64,000 bases of DNA, taken from assembly GCA_036346225.1 (NCBI GenBank), contig JARFIW010000593.1:558001-622000 (forward strand). Reading direction: 5' to 3'. Positions 12,605 through 22,149 of the stretch are shown here, one piece after another. Position 1 is the first letter of the stretch, and every line of letters starts with the position of its first letter. A program made the position numbers and the translations under genes. The stretch is from Platerodrilus igneus (taxonomy: Eukaryota; Arthropoda; Insecta; Coleoptera; Lycidae). The notes beneath the pieces are model-generated. The model had not been told where the DNA came from. It ran no database searches and saw only the letters and a program-made list of their open reading frames with translations.

Positions 12605-13150
12605 GACTGCAAACAAACTAGGTTATATACGGACACACCATATGTTTAACAATGATAGAGCAAATGCGTGTATTAAATACACCATTCGATGGTGGGACGC
12701 ATACGTTATACCAGTTACATATATTGTAGCTTGGTCCATTCTTATAACGTCTTTGAGAAGAAATTAAAATCGTTGTAATTTAATTGTGAATAATAAGAAT
12801 TATAATTTGTAGCTATTCTGCTCATCTTTAATACATAACACATCAAAAAATTTTCTTAAAACTTACACGAATAATGAAAAATATATTCATTTTGCACTAA
12901 AATTTTTATGCGTTTTTTACATTTTTTTGAGAATTTTATAGTTTTTTTATCCACTCTCTACTAATAATAATGACGTAATAGTAGGAGGTTTTGAGCGGTT
13001 CCGGCACCACATTTCCTCCAGAATCCCACATTTCCTCACACATCTGGACCAAATTTACATGTAAATTCCCATAAGGAGGAAATGAGGGAGATGAATCTCC
13101 TCCTGCTCTCCGCCTTGCTCTCCGCCTTGCTCGGACACCCCCCCAACCAT
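12605..13150. other. No gene seen; short duplicated motifs
   Basis: AT-rich up to about 12980. From about 13010 to 13130 there are repeated CACATTTCCTC and inverted GAGGAAATGAGGGAG motifs and a doubled CTCTCCGCCTTG. No coding signal. Confidence 0.5.
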
Positions 13151-13157
13151 TTTGATT

Positions 13158-14160
13158 ACGTCACACCCGCATTCTTTCCACCCGCGAGATAAATCTTTTT
13201 CCACACTTCCACCCACGAGATAAACCTATATTGTTTGGTATCAATTAATATTAGATTTTTCTCAGCTACCCGAATCTCTAAGAATTTTTTAGATTGCATC
13301 ACCCCCCAGGGAGCTACCCTCATTTTAAGATTTCTTACCTGTAGCGACTTTGAGCGTTCTTATAAATTTTTTTTATACATGCGATACATCTTGTTAGTCT
13401 AAAATTTTACGCAGAATTCGAATCTGTAAACAGATTTGAAATCTGACCACGCCCTGCAAAGTTATACCCCTTCAAAGTCTGGAACCTCTAAATTTTGCTC
13501 TTTGCTCTATAAGCAAACCTAACAAATAGTTTTCTTCGACTAGCCATTGCATCTTTCGAGATAAACCTATCTTGTTTGGTATCAATTAATATTAGAATTT
13601 TCTCAGCTACCCGAATTTCTAGGAATTTTTTAGATTGCACCATCCCCAAGGGAGCTACCCTCATTTTAAGATTTCTTACCTGTAGCGACTTTTGAGCGTT
13701 CTTATAAATTTTTTTAGTCATGCGATACATTAAATTAGCTTAGAATTTTACGCAGAATTCGAATCTGTAAACAGATTTGAAATCGGACCACGCCCTGCAA
13801 AGTTACACATATACCCTCTGCGAGATAAATCTTTCTCCACATTTCCACCCACGAGATAAATGTACTTTGTTTGGTATCAATTAATATTAGAATTTTCTCA
13901 GCTACCCAAATCTCTTTAAAATTTTCAGATATCATCACCCCCAAGGGAGCTACCCCAATTTTAATATTTCTTACCTGTAGCCACTTTTGAGCGTTCTTAT
14001 AAATTTTTTAGTCATGCGATACATCTTGTTAGTCTAGAATTTTATGTAGAATCCGAATCTGCAAACAGATTTGCAATAGGACTACTTCTTACAAAGTTAC
14101 ACTTTAAGCTCTCAAACCTCTAAATTTTTGCTCGTATATATTTAACTCCATTTTTAAAAC
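13158..14160 (-). repeat. Satellite-like array, ~295-340 bp units (left)
   Basis: Three diverged tandem units share anchors TTGTTTGGTATCAATTAATA (starting near 13231, 13572 and 13867), GGGAGCTACCC, TTCTTACCTGTAGC and TTTGAGCGTTCTTATAAATT. They also share GATTTGAAAT next to a run encoding nothing conserved. Spacings are about 341 and 295. Partial units (CGAGATAAA) precede the array. The same array occurs inverted at 37540-38468. Open frames inside it (13488-13944) are repeat-derived. Confidence 0.88.
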
Positions 14161-15500
14161 CTTTTTCGCTACCCAAGGTATATGCTTTAACCAATACAAA
14201 GAAATAGGCACACAAAATTTTAATAATTTATTTACAGTTTAATAAACTAATCATTCCAATGTAATGTGTTTTAAATATCTAAATGGGAAGGTCAACTTTT
14301 GACGTAATGATTGCCTGGTTAATAATTAAGAAAGCGCATTTTGCTGGTATGAAATCTATGGAATTTCTCCTGTAATGAAAAGAAGAATGCATTCGTAATT
14401 GAAAATGCGTGTCACTTACCTTCGCTAGATACCAACCACGTTAATTAGAAATTTTGTGTATGACATCATTAACTACCTAAATTTCAGAATTATCAAAATG
14501 TAATAAACCACATTAAGTACTGTTCAATAATAATCATAAAACAATATTAGAGTAAAGTAAATGGGTCTTATTACATATTGATATCCTACATCAATTACCT
14601 AAATTACCTTACGTGACGCTGTAGAAGCATTAAAATTCAATATTTTCGAAACTTCCAATGTAGCATTAATTTATTTGTAACTTGTAATCCAGCAAATATT
14701 CTAGATTCTTAACGAACATGTGAATCACATTTGAAAGCTGTTTATAATTTCTTCTCCAAACAAATGCGGTTATTACAATAGGAAAGTACGCTAAATGAAA
14801 GTCAATTAACAGCAATTAAATATTGCTTACTGACCTACCTTAATTAGGTTGCTGTGCTATTAGGACCAGGGTATGCAGACTTTAACACCTCCATCTCGCA
14901 CGCTTTACACGGATGTTGGTTGTTTCGTACAAGACCCTTTAACAACTGGCGGAGCTGAACGTTTACTGCTTAATGACATACCGTGCCGTTTTTCCTTGAT
15001 TCGCTGTGAGCTATTCTTGTAAAAGCGATACTGCAAGACCCAGACTTTAAGTACTTTGCTGCCGACGGATGTATAAGCTTAACCGTGGACGATGTTACAC
15101 CACGACATTAAATGGCAGCCTTGAATATATTTTTTTGGAAACAATCGATGATTGCCGAAGACACTCGAAGAGTGCACAAACGCGGTCACTAAACCACAAT
15201 TAATAATCGCCTTTATAGGTTTAACATTTCTACCATTACCCAATAACTGGTGCTACGTACATGGAAACTTTAATTTCTTATTGGAGAGAATCCTTATTCT
15301 CCCACGCACTGCTGCGTAGTTGCATACCCACCCCTTTTGGGGGTATATGCTCGTTATAGGTTGTAAGACCCTCGGTTTTACTTAACTACACTTCGTGAGA
15401 TCCCTTCAATCTTTTTAATCGTGTCCTTCTCGCGTACAATACAGTAGGACTTAGCCTTACTACCTACAAATTCTAACACCAAGTCACCGTTAAACTTGTT
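14161..15500. other. Unassigned palindrome DNA
   Basis: Shared with 36200-37540 in inverted form. It is AT-rich to about 14860. From 14870 to 15380 it is more balanced in composition, with short open stretches on both strands but no continuous frame. The ~65 bases around 15290-15355, rich in short complementary segments, could form RNA structure. I see no gene. Confidence 0.4.
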
Positions 15501-15689
15501 TTAAATTTCCCCACAACTTTTTGTTAACATGCGGTAAATTGTGTTTATTATTTGCGGGTACACCACTTTAAACCTAAAAATAAAAACAGGATAGTTTAAT
15601 ACGTCTATTAATAATTTATGGTAATGTTGGCGATACAAATATGTAAAACAAACTTTATCAAGAAAATATAATGTTTTAATAGAATACAT
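15501..15689 (-). CDS. Small ORF downstream of P1 (62 aa), doubtful
   Basis: An ATG-started frame, Phe/Tyr/Ile-rich, begins 17 bases after the P1 stop. It is kept open in the other arm at 35998-36195. It may simply be P1 3' untranslated sequence. A TTTTTATTTTTAG|G acceptor-like site lies within it. Confidence 0.2.
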   Translation of the reverse strand: MYSIKTLYFLDKVCFTYLYRQHYHKLLIDVLNYPVFIFRFKVVYPQIINTIYRMLTKSCGEI

Positions 15690-15706
15690 ACACGTATTGA
15701 TAACAT

Positions 15707-16534
15707 CTATAAACCGCTGTGGTAACCAGAGTCTGGCGAATCTGGGATAGCCAAATCTCTAAACATTTGCGCAAGCGATTGCCTTGCAGTTGCATTTTTT
15801 AAGTACTGAATGGGGAAACATTTAATAAGTTCCAACACTGTCAAGTAATTTAAATTGCTGCAATCATTAGACAGAGAAATACTGGCACTGCTCTCTCCCT
15901 CTAATAACGTTTGAACCCCTTCTTCCTCCGTCGTATTTCCACATACTTTTTTTATATCACCAACAAATTTTTCGTAAAATTCTGGAAAGTTTCTACACCT
16001 TAACTCAGCCATTTTAAAACAGATCAATTCTCGCAAATTTAATAGCTTGATGCTCTCGTACGCAGGTAGCACAATAACATTACCATCTTTCGTAATCTCC
16101 ATATTATATAAATTCTCTTTTTCAAAATTGTTCAACAACCATATACTTCTATTAAAAGCTGTGCTCAGCTGCAATTTAAAATCTTGATCCAATTGTATGT
16201 CAACAACATCGTTTCCAGTAGTCAAACCATTTAATCTGACTTGTTTTGAGTCTTGAGCAAATTGGTGAATTTGAAATTCCACTTGAAAAGTACACAATTT
16301 TTCCCAATCAAAGTAAGGGAATGTTATCGTAGAATCAGCACACATACCACTACAGCAAATAACTTGGATGGCAGGTTGAAGACCACCATATAAATCAAAA
16401 CCAACTTCTAATATATGGTGGTGATAATTTGAAGGAAATTCGCCTAACCTATAGGTTGACTTACAAACTAGTTGGTTGATATTTAATTGTGGTACTCGCA
16501 CATCACTTGTAACGTCAACACAAGAAAAATCCAT
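15707..16534 (-). CDS. P1: uncharacterised 275-aa palindrome protein
   Basis: This is the longest intact ORF in the window outside known transposons. I do not recognise the family. Visible traits are an HHH at residues 38-40, a Cys cluster C60-C61-C65, a Ser/Glu-rich stretch near residues 205-222, and a C-terminus ending DSGYHSGL. That end fits the DSGxxS phosphodegron pattern bound by beta-TrCP. There is no signal peptide or clear membrane segment. The start is chosen because an ATAAAAGG box and a CCAGTG initiator-like site lie 45-78 bases upstream. It diverges from P2 across about 1.1 kb. The partner copy at 35158-35980 has a premature TAG. Coding status is supported by length and arm conservation, but the function is unknown. 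Confidence 0.6.
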   Translation of the reverse strand: MDFSCVDVTSDVRVPQLNINQLVCKSTYRLGEFPSNYHHHILEVGFDLYGGLQPAIQVICCSGMCADSTITFPYFDWEKLCTFQVEFQIHQFAQDSKQVRLNGLTTGNDVVDIQLDQDFKLQLSTAFNRSIWLLNNFEKENLYNMEITKDGNVIVLPAYESIKLLNLRELICFKMAELRCRNFPEFYEKFVGDIKKVCGNTTEEEGVQTLLEGESSASISLSNDCSNLNYLTVLELIKCFPIQYLKNATARQSLAQMFRDLAIPDSPDSGYHSGL

Positions 16535-16582
16535 ATTTAATTTATAATTTTAATCAAACTCGACGATACTTTGACGACTAAT

Positions 16583-16612
16583 GCACTGGAACATGGCTCT
16601 CGCCTTTTATGC
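16583..16612 (-). promoter_or_regulatory. Putative P1 core promoter
   Basis: Reading the minus strand, CATAAAAGGCG at 16601-16612 is followed about 20 bases later by CCAGTG at 16583-16588. The TATA-to-CAGT spacing is typical of arthropod core promoters. The P1 ATG follows about 50 bases further. The same arrangement is kept in the right arm near 35079-35110. Confidence 0.5.
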
Positions 16613-16734
16613 CGATAGTCGAACGTGCGCAGCTCCTTATTACATTAGTTGGCGTTATATGCAAGTCTTGACTGGAAAAGTGACGCGTATAATTGTTTTA
16701 TAGTGAGTTTTACCTGTATGTATTTAACCACCAA

Positions 16735-17035
16735 CGCCATTTTTAGAATTATTAAACAAAATTACTCTTAGCAGTATTTTTAATATACCATCGTGTGAGA
16801 TTTCAATTATTACTATGTTTTTCCTCAGGTTCTCAAATCCCTCGGAATTTTTTTCAAATCGAATGACCCCTTACTGATTTGCAGAATAACCTTTTGCAAG
16901 CACCGTATATAATTCACCTTTAATCTATTTCTAAACCGTATCGCTCTGTCTTTTGAGATAAACCCCTGGTGTAACCTATAAATTAGTATAGAATTTTCCT
17001 GGGGAATTAAAATTAATTATCACGTCTTTTAAAAT
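16735..17035 (-). repeat. Diverged satellite unit in the P1-P2 intergenic region
   Basis: On the minus strand this matches the satellite seen at 58000-58180. Shared stretches include TATTAAAAA-ACTGCTAA, CTAAAAATGGCG-TGGTGG and the CTGAGGAAAA-like segment. It pairs with 34680-34975 in the right arm. The satellite family therefore lies inside the arms as well as at their ends. Confidence 0.6.
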
Positions 17036-17555
17036 TAGTTCCAACAAAGACCTGTATATATTGTATTAATATTCAAAAACCTATCAGCAAAACACCTTTG
17101 CATTTTTATTTAGATTTAGCTCGATAATAGAGTTAAACTCCAAAAATATTTATTAGTGGCTAGAATTGTTAAAATTTTCAATTAGTGAATCCACATACAA
17201 ATGATTAAACCAAAAGGTATAATACATATATTAATTCTGCACGGTGACCTAGAAAGTGGTTCGATAATCTATTTTAAATGTAGTTCAACATAAGACGTAT
17301 ATTCTAAATAAATTTAGTGAAATGTATGATCATTAGCCTTGCATTGTTTGTCGATGACGTCTGACTATTAATTTAATAAAAGCACTTTCCACAATTCTAG
17401 TTAATATACGGGAATACACATTCTATAATTTGATTTAAATTGGGTTAATGTAAGGACAAATTATACTTATACTTTCTCTATGTACATAAATACGGGGGGA
17501 AATGATACCAAAAGTTCATTTTAAGTTTATTTTGTAAAACGTAAAGTCGTTTATT

Positions 17556-17602
17556 GTGTAATTAATAGTAATACTGAATTTTCAGTCTTTGGTTTAAAAT
17601 TT
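17556..17602 (+). repeat. 47-bp inverted repeat upstream of P2
   Basis: This pairs with 29001-29047 in inverted orientation. By my count 41 of 47 bases match, including runs GTGTAATTAATAGT and AATTTTCAGTCTT. The two copies bracket the P2 reading frame. The downstream copy overlaps the P2 stop codon. Confidence 0.75.
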
Positions 17603-17715
17603 CGTGTGAGGACTATCGACAAAGAAGAGTAAGTCTTAGTTTGAATTTTGCAAACGTAGAAGAAATTAATATTTACATGTATAATTCAAAACTGTTAATC
17701 AATAATTTTTCTAGA

Positions 17716-18129
17716 ATGAACATCTTAAGTATTGCGTGCAGTGTGTGCAAAAATGTTTTTACTGGATGTGATGCCATAAAAAAACACAACGAAAGGCACA
17801 TCGAGATGGTTTATTTCCAGGAGGAACTAAAAATTACAGCCAATGAGTGGGAACAAATTAAGGATTTGGAAAACCAATCGACCGCAACACATAAAGAACG
17901 TATAAACGCCGCAATTCAGTTAGAACGAACCAAGTTACTATTTGAAAAACCATACACCATAACAAAATATTCTTCAAAAATCATAATTGTAGGCCTGAAC
18001 CCGTTCGACGATTACAAAATAATTTTTAGATTTGTTGACACCATTTCGCAGAGCGTACTTGATGTATCCCTCAACGTATTTAGGAAGTTTATATCAAATC
18101 TTCCACACATTATACGCACTATGGAAGTT
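17716..18129 (+). pseudogene. P2, 5' part: zinc-finger protein split by LTR element
   Basis: These 138 codons form the start of a protein of about 281 aa whose remainder is at 28571-29002. A C2H2 finger (C-x2-C-x12-H-x3-H) occupies residues 8-28. A charged helical region follows, then a hydrophobic stretch around KIIIVGLNPFDD. I chose the MNILS start because an upstream ATG at 17677 is out of frame in the other arm. The frame is cut at 18129, where an LTR retrotransposon begins. The uninterrupted site is visible in the right arm. The finger suggests nucleic-acid or protein binding, but I recognise no family. Confidence 0.6.
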
Positions 18130-20043
18130 TGTAACAATTTTATTTTTGCAGTAGGAGAATCCATTCATTAAACGTACAATGAATAGTAAAATACCTTTAT
18201 TAATTAAAATAAATATTCAAGTAACAATCAAACTTTTGTAGTATTATAATATCAAGGATTATTAGTCGAGTTGTTTCCGAGTTCGGTGTAATTTCACAGC
18301 CACTGGCGCGCGCGTGAGAGGTTCGAGAACTAAAATCCGGAACCTCCCACCATACAAGAAAGCAGCGAGCGCACTCGTCGATAGTTAAAAGTAGCGTCAA
18401 GTTGCATTCTAAGAGAATGGCGAGTGACCTCCGAGTCGCTCTATGTTTGTGAAACACTTCCTGAGTAACGGTTAGTACCTAATCCACATTTTGTATATTC
18501 GTTGTCATATTAGCTAATTTACAAAATTTATTTAGCGCAACGACCCATTTGAACTCGCAACGACCCATTTGAACTCGCAACGACCCATTTGAACTCGCAA
18601 CGACCCATTTGAAATCCCAACGAGAAATTAGAAAACTGCATGGATAACGTATATATCGCACACCACGTCGAAAATCGCAACTGTAAAATTTGAGACAACA
18701 TGATCCCTTTGAAGTTACAATTTAGAAAGCTTAATTTGTTGGCTACGCAATGAAAAATTATTTTAGTAAATAAATTTAGACAACGGAAGATTACGTTACA
18801 AAGTAATGCTGCCGTGATCCAAGTAAGGAACCCGCTTTGCTCCTACACCTGTGTTAAAGCATGGAAAGCAAGTATAATTAGTTGCTGTTCCCGCGCTGCG
18901 GTAATTTCCATTACATCAAGGGACAACTGCTGCTCTTGGGTTCGTAATAGAATTAAGGATTTCCTGAGTACTTTCCTTCTGAAAGTACATTATTTCATTT
19001 TGTTTGTTAGACGTACAAAATTGTTATTCAGTTTACCTGTAAATAAGCTGGTTTTCCCAGTATTAAATTTGCTTTCACTTAGCTTCGTAAATACGTGATC
19101 ACACGTGGCTTCAACGTAATTTAACAGCTGCTATTACATCACCTGTTTGTTTGTTCACTATTGTCAACAATTGCCCAATGGCTAACACATGTTTAGCATT
19201 TTAGTACAACCACTATTGATAACATTAGAGAATATCTTGGTGATTATTTTGACTTCAAACTAAATTTAAGTTTGTTAACCTAAAGAGAAAATTTCGTATA
19301 TTCATTTGTAAATGACTCACACAGATCTGATTGGGTTATAAAGAAACTCTAGCATTTTTAGTTACATAGAATTATAAAATATTTGAGTAAGGATTAGTTG
19401 ATAACCTTTACTACCAGTTTTGCAAGTACTTCAAATTTTTATTTTTATTTAATTACAATGATACTTTATTTACTGAAACCAAGAAAATTCTTATTAGTAA
19501 ATTAATATTCTTCATTTAAAGTTTTTTATTCTGATCTAGTCTGATCAGCCTTGGTAAACAAAAGCAATAAGAACTAAAATTTTATGATCCCATTATGCAG
19601 AAAATATTCTCTATACTTTTTAGGTATACTTGAGGGACGCAAATAGTGTTCCCATTTTTATGTGACTTAATTATTATTCTTTCTTACAGGAACAGCGTCT
19701 TATTCTGTTAAGACAAGTTTGTGTATCAACGAAGGCGATCTCTTTTTTGGGTCTCCAAGTCCGCCCTTAAAAAATAGCTATGCCCCTAAAATAAATCAAT
19801 TTGGACTTGGTGGCGCCTGTTTGTTTTTTTGTTAAGTGTAACCCTCCATAGATTTCGACTTACCCCCATTGCTCATAGCTCTACCCAAGGAATAGACCCT
19901 AGTTACGTCGGAAGACTTTGTTTTGCTGACCCCCAACTTCTAGAGTCAGATGTATGTATTAAGAAGAGAGCATTAGTTAAGCTCAATTTAGGAAAGAATG
20001 TGACCGTTTGGGGTTAGTAAACAAGAAAAAATAATACGTTTCA
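18130..20043 (+). repeat. 5' LTR (1,914 bp)
   Basis: It begins TGTAACA and ends CGTTTCA, the canonical TG...CA. It differs from the 3' LTR by a few substitutions and one- or two-base indels in homopolymers (for example near 19750-19870). Open frames inside it have no counterpart as genes. Confidence 0.95.
18536..18616 (+). repeat. 20-bp minisatellite in 5' LTR
   Basis: GCAACGACCCATTTGAACTC is repeated four times, the last copy diverging after GAA. The 3' LTR carries the same four units at 27057-27140. Confidence 0.95.
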
Positions 20044-20066
20044 CTAGCGCCCAACGCTTGGGGCTT
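20044..20066 (+). promoter_or_regulatory. Primer binding site, tRNA-Lys-like
   Basis: Directly after the 5' LTR, TAGCGCCCAACG followed by CTTGGGGCT resembles the complement of the tRNA-Lys(CUU) 3' end. It has one mismatch (A for G) and a two-base CT insertion. The tRNA match is from memory of the conserved sequence. Confidence 0.65.
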
Positions 20067-20612
20067 CGAAATTTGTTTGATCAAAATTTATTTGGGGGCT
20101 CGAAATTTGTTTGTTCAACGAGTAATTTGTTGAAATTCGTTCGTTCATAATTTAATTTAGCTCAAGGGTTGTTTGTTCATAATTTGATTTGCCTTAGAAT
20201 TTGTTTGTTAGAAATTAATTTGCTTCGAAATTTATTTGTTCTAAATTTAATTTGATTCGAAGTTTGTTAGCTCAAAATTTATTTTCCTTTGAAGTCCATT
20301 TGTCCAAAAATTATTTTGCTCGAAATTTGTTTGCTTAAGGTTTATTTGACACTTAGATTTGTTTGTTTGCTTTTGATAAAAGATTGGTTGTAACGGTAAT
20401 CCCCATACACTCAATTCGTTAATTTGGTCAAATTTACTTTTGACTTTAGTTCTGTTTTGACCCTTAAATTTTTTGATATTGTTTTGGCAAAAATAATTTT
20501 ACCAAAAACATTTTTGATTTTTACCTTTAGTAGTACGAATTTGTTTTGATAGCTTTTGTAAGATTCGGATTAGTTAGATTTATCGGTTTGATTCCATTAG
20601 GTTGTAGTAACC
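20067..20612 (+). other. LTR element leader, TTTGTTTG-rich
   Basis: Untranslated leader in which CGAAATTTGTTTG-like segments recur about every 40-60 bases between 20070 and 20370. No ORF. Confidence 0.6.
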
Positions 20613-22010
20613 ATGTCGGAAAAATTCCAAATTGTTTGTCTACTTAAAGAAGAATTGGAGTATGAACTAAGAATCAGAGGAGTGGTAAGTGAGAGGCCAG
20701 TGTTGGAGAAACGGAAAATTTTAGGTAGATTGTTAGCTAAAGAAATAGATAAGCCTGGTTGTTTGGTTGACCTTTCGTGTTATGAAGTAGATTTTGCAAC
20801 GGAAAGTAAAGAAATTTCAGTTTCAGTCGAGTCAGTTCGTAATATTGTGTCCGAGTTTGAGGGCGACTCATCAGACTCAATTTTTAGAAGAGCTTGTTCA
20901 AGGATAAACCACCTTTCGGGACGAGCTAAGCGTATGAAAATCCTTCAATAAATCCCGATGAAGCAATTAAGTTTAGAAATGAGACCGTAGCAACGATATT
21001 AACTCTTGAAGCTGAGTTGTACGATAAAATCAATAAAAGTACAGAGTCCACCTATTTAGATCGGTCCGTTGTAGTATCTCCTTTAGTTAGTGCACCTATC
21101 CATTCGACTTCGTATGTAACACCTTCAGTACCTATAGGTTCATGGCCTGTAAAATTCTCAGGTGACCCCAAACAACTACATTCATTTTAGATAGAGTTAG
21201 TGATTTAGCACAATCTCGTAAGGTATCCGAAGCTGACTTATTTGGATCAGCATGTGAACTTTTGTGGGTGACGCTTTGGTTTGGTTTAGAACAGTGAAAA
21301 ATTCTTTGCGAGACTGGAACTCCTTGTTAGAACGTTTAAGGAAGATTTTCTACCTGGTTCTTCGGATGATGACATTTGGGAAAAGATCAGAAATCGTCGT
21401 CAAGGTAAAGACGAAAGGATTATTTTATTTGTCGCGCATATGCAAACCCTCTTTAGTAGACTGACCAACGAGCCAGCAGAAGTTACTAAAGTTAAAATGA
21501 TTAGAAGAAATTTGGTTCCTGAATATATTTCGGCACTTGCATTGTCGGACATTCAAGATTTGTCGACCCTAGTAAATTTGTGTAAAGGTTAGAAGAAGCT
21601 TCTTTGATGAAACTAAACTCGGTTTTGGCGTCTTCTAATAAACCTAATAAGATTTGCAACCTCTAAGCATCCATATGAGAACAAACATCCTGGGTTGAAT
21701 GAGAAAGTTTATGCTGTTAAGAGTAGGGTGTTTCAGAATAAATTAGTCAATCCTCAAGTAACAGTAGCGGATAAGAGCTCTTTAGAGTCCTCGGTTTGTA
21801 ATTCCTTTAGTCCCGATAAGAGGAATCATTTTGTTTGTTGGAATTGCTCCCGTAGTGGACATTGGTTTAGAGATTGTAGAGCAACAAAAAATTTTTGTTT
21901 TGGATGTGGTCGAAAAGGCGTTAAGGCAACGTCATGTCCACATTGTTCAAAAACCAGTAAGGCGGCAGGTACATAGTGGTCGGTATCCTGTTCCGCGTCA
22001 TAAGGCTACA
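20613..22010 (+). pseudogene. gag: gag (frameshifted)
   Basis: It starts at ATG 20613. The N-terminus has EELEYELRIRGV, a SAP-like motif common in insect retroelement Gag. After the stop at 20949 the frame changes, and capsid-like sequence follows (FSGDPKQ, then DALVWFRTV, then RNRRQGKDE-like). The nucleocapsid near 21836-21955 has one CX2CX4HX4C knuckle (CWNCSRSGHWFRDC). A second Cys cluster follows with Val where the His is expected. Gag would form the particle and bind genomic RNA. At least three frame changes and a stop near 21188 break the ORF. Confidence 0.85.
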
Positions 22011-22149
22011 GTTATGATTTGTAAACAAGAAAAATACTTTAGTAAAGACGAGTGGTCGAGATGGCTTACAGTTGTTAAAAATTTTGTCAGGACTCTTCGA
22101 AGCCTAAGAATAATACTCTGTTCATTGAGAAGCAGTGTGATAATCGACC

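Noticed and set aside
13488..13944. Minus-strand ORFs of 80 and 69 codons, and their copies at 37738-38194
   Set aside because: They lie inside satellite units and repeat with them; the frame is a by-product of the unit sequence.
18200..18661. Minus-strand ORFs within the LTRs (also 26722-27183)
   Set aside because: Identical in both LTRs, without motifs, and partly made of the 20-bp minisatellite.
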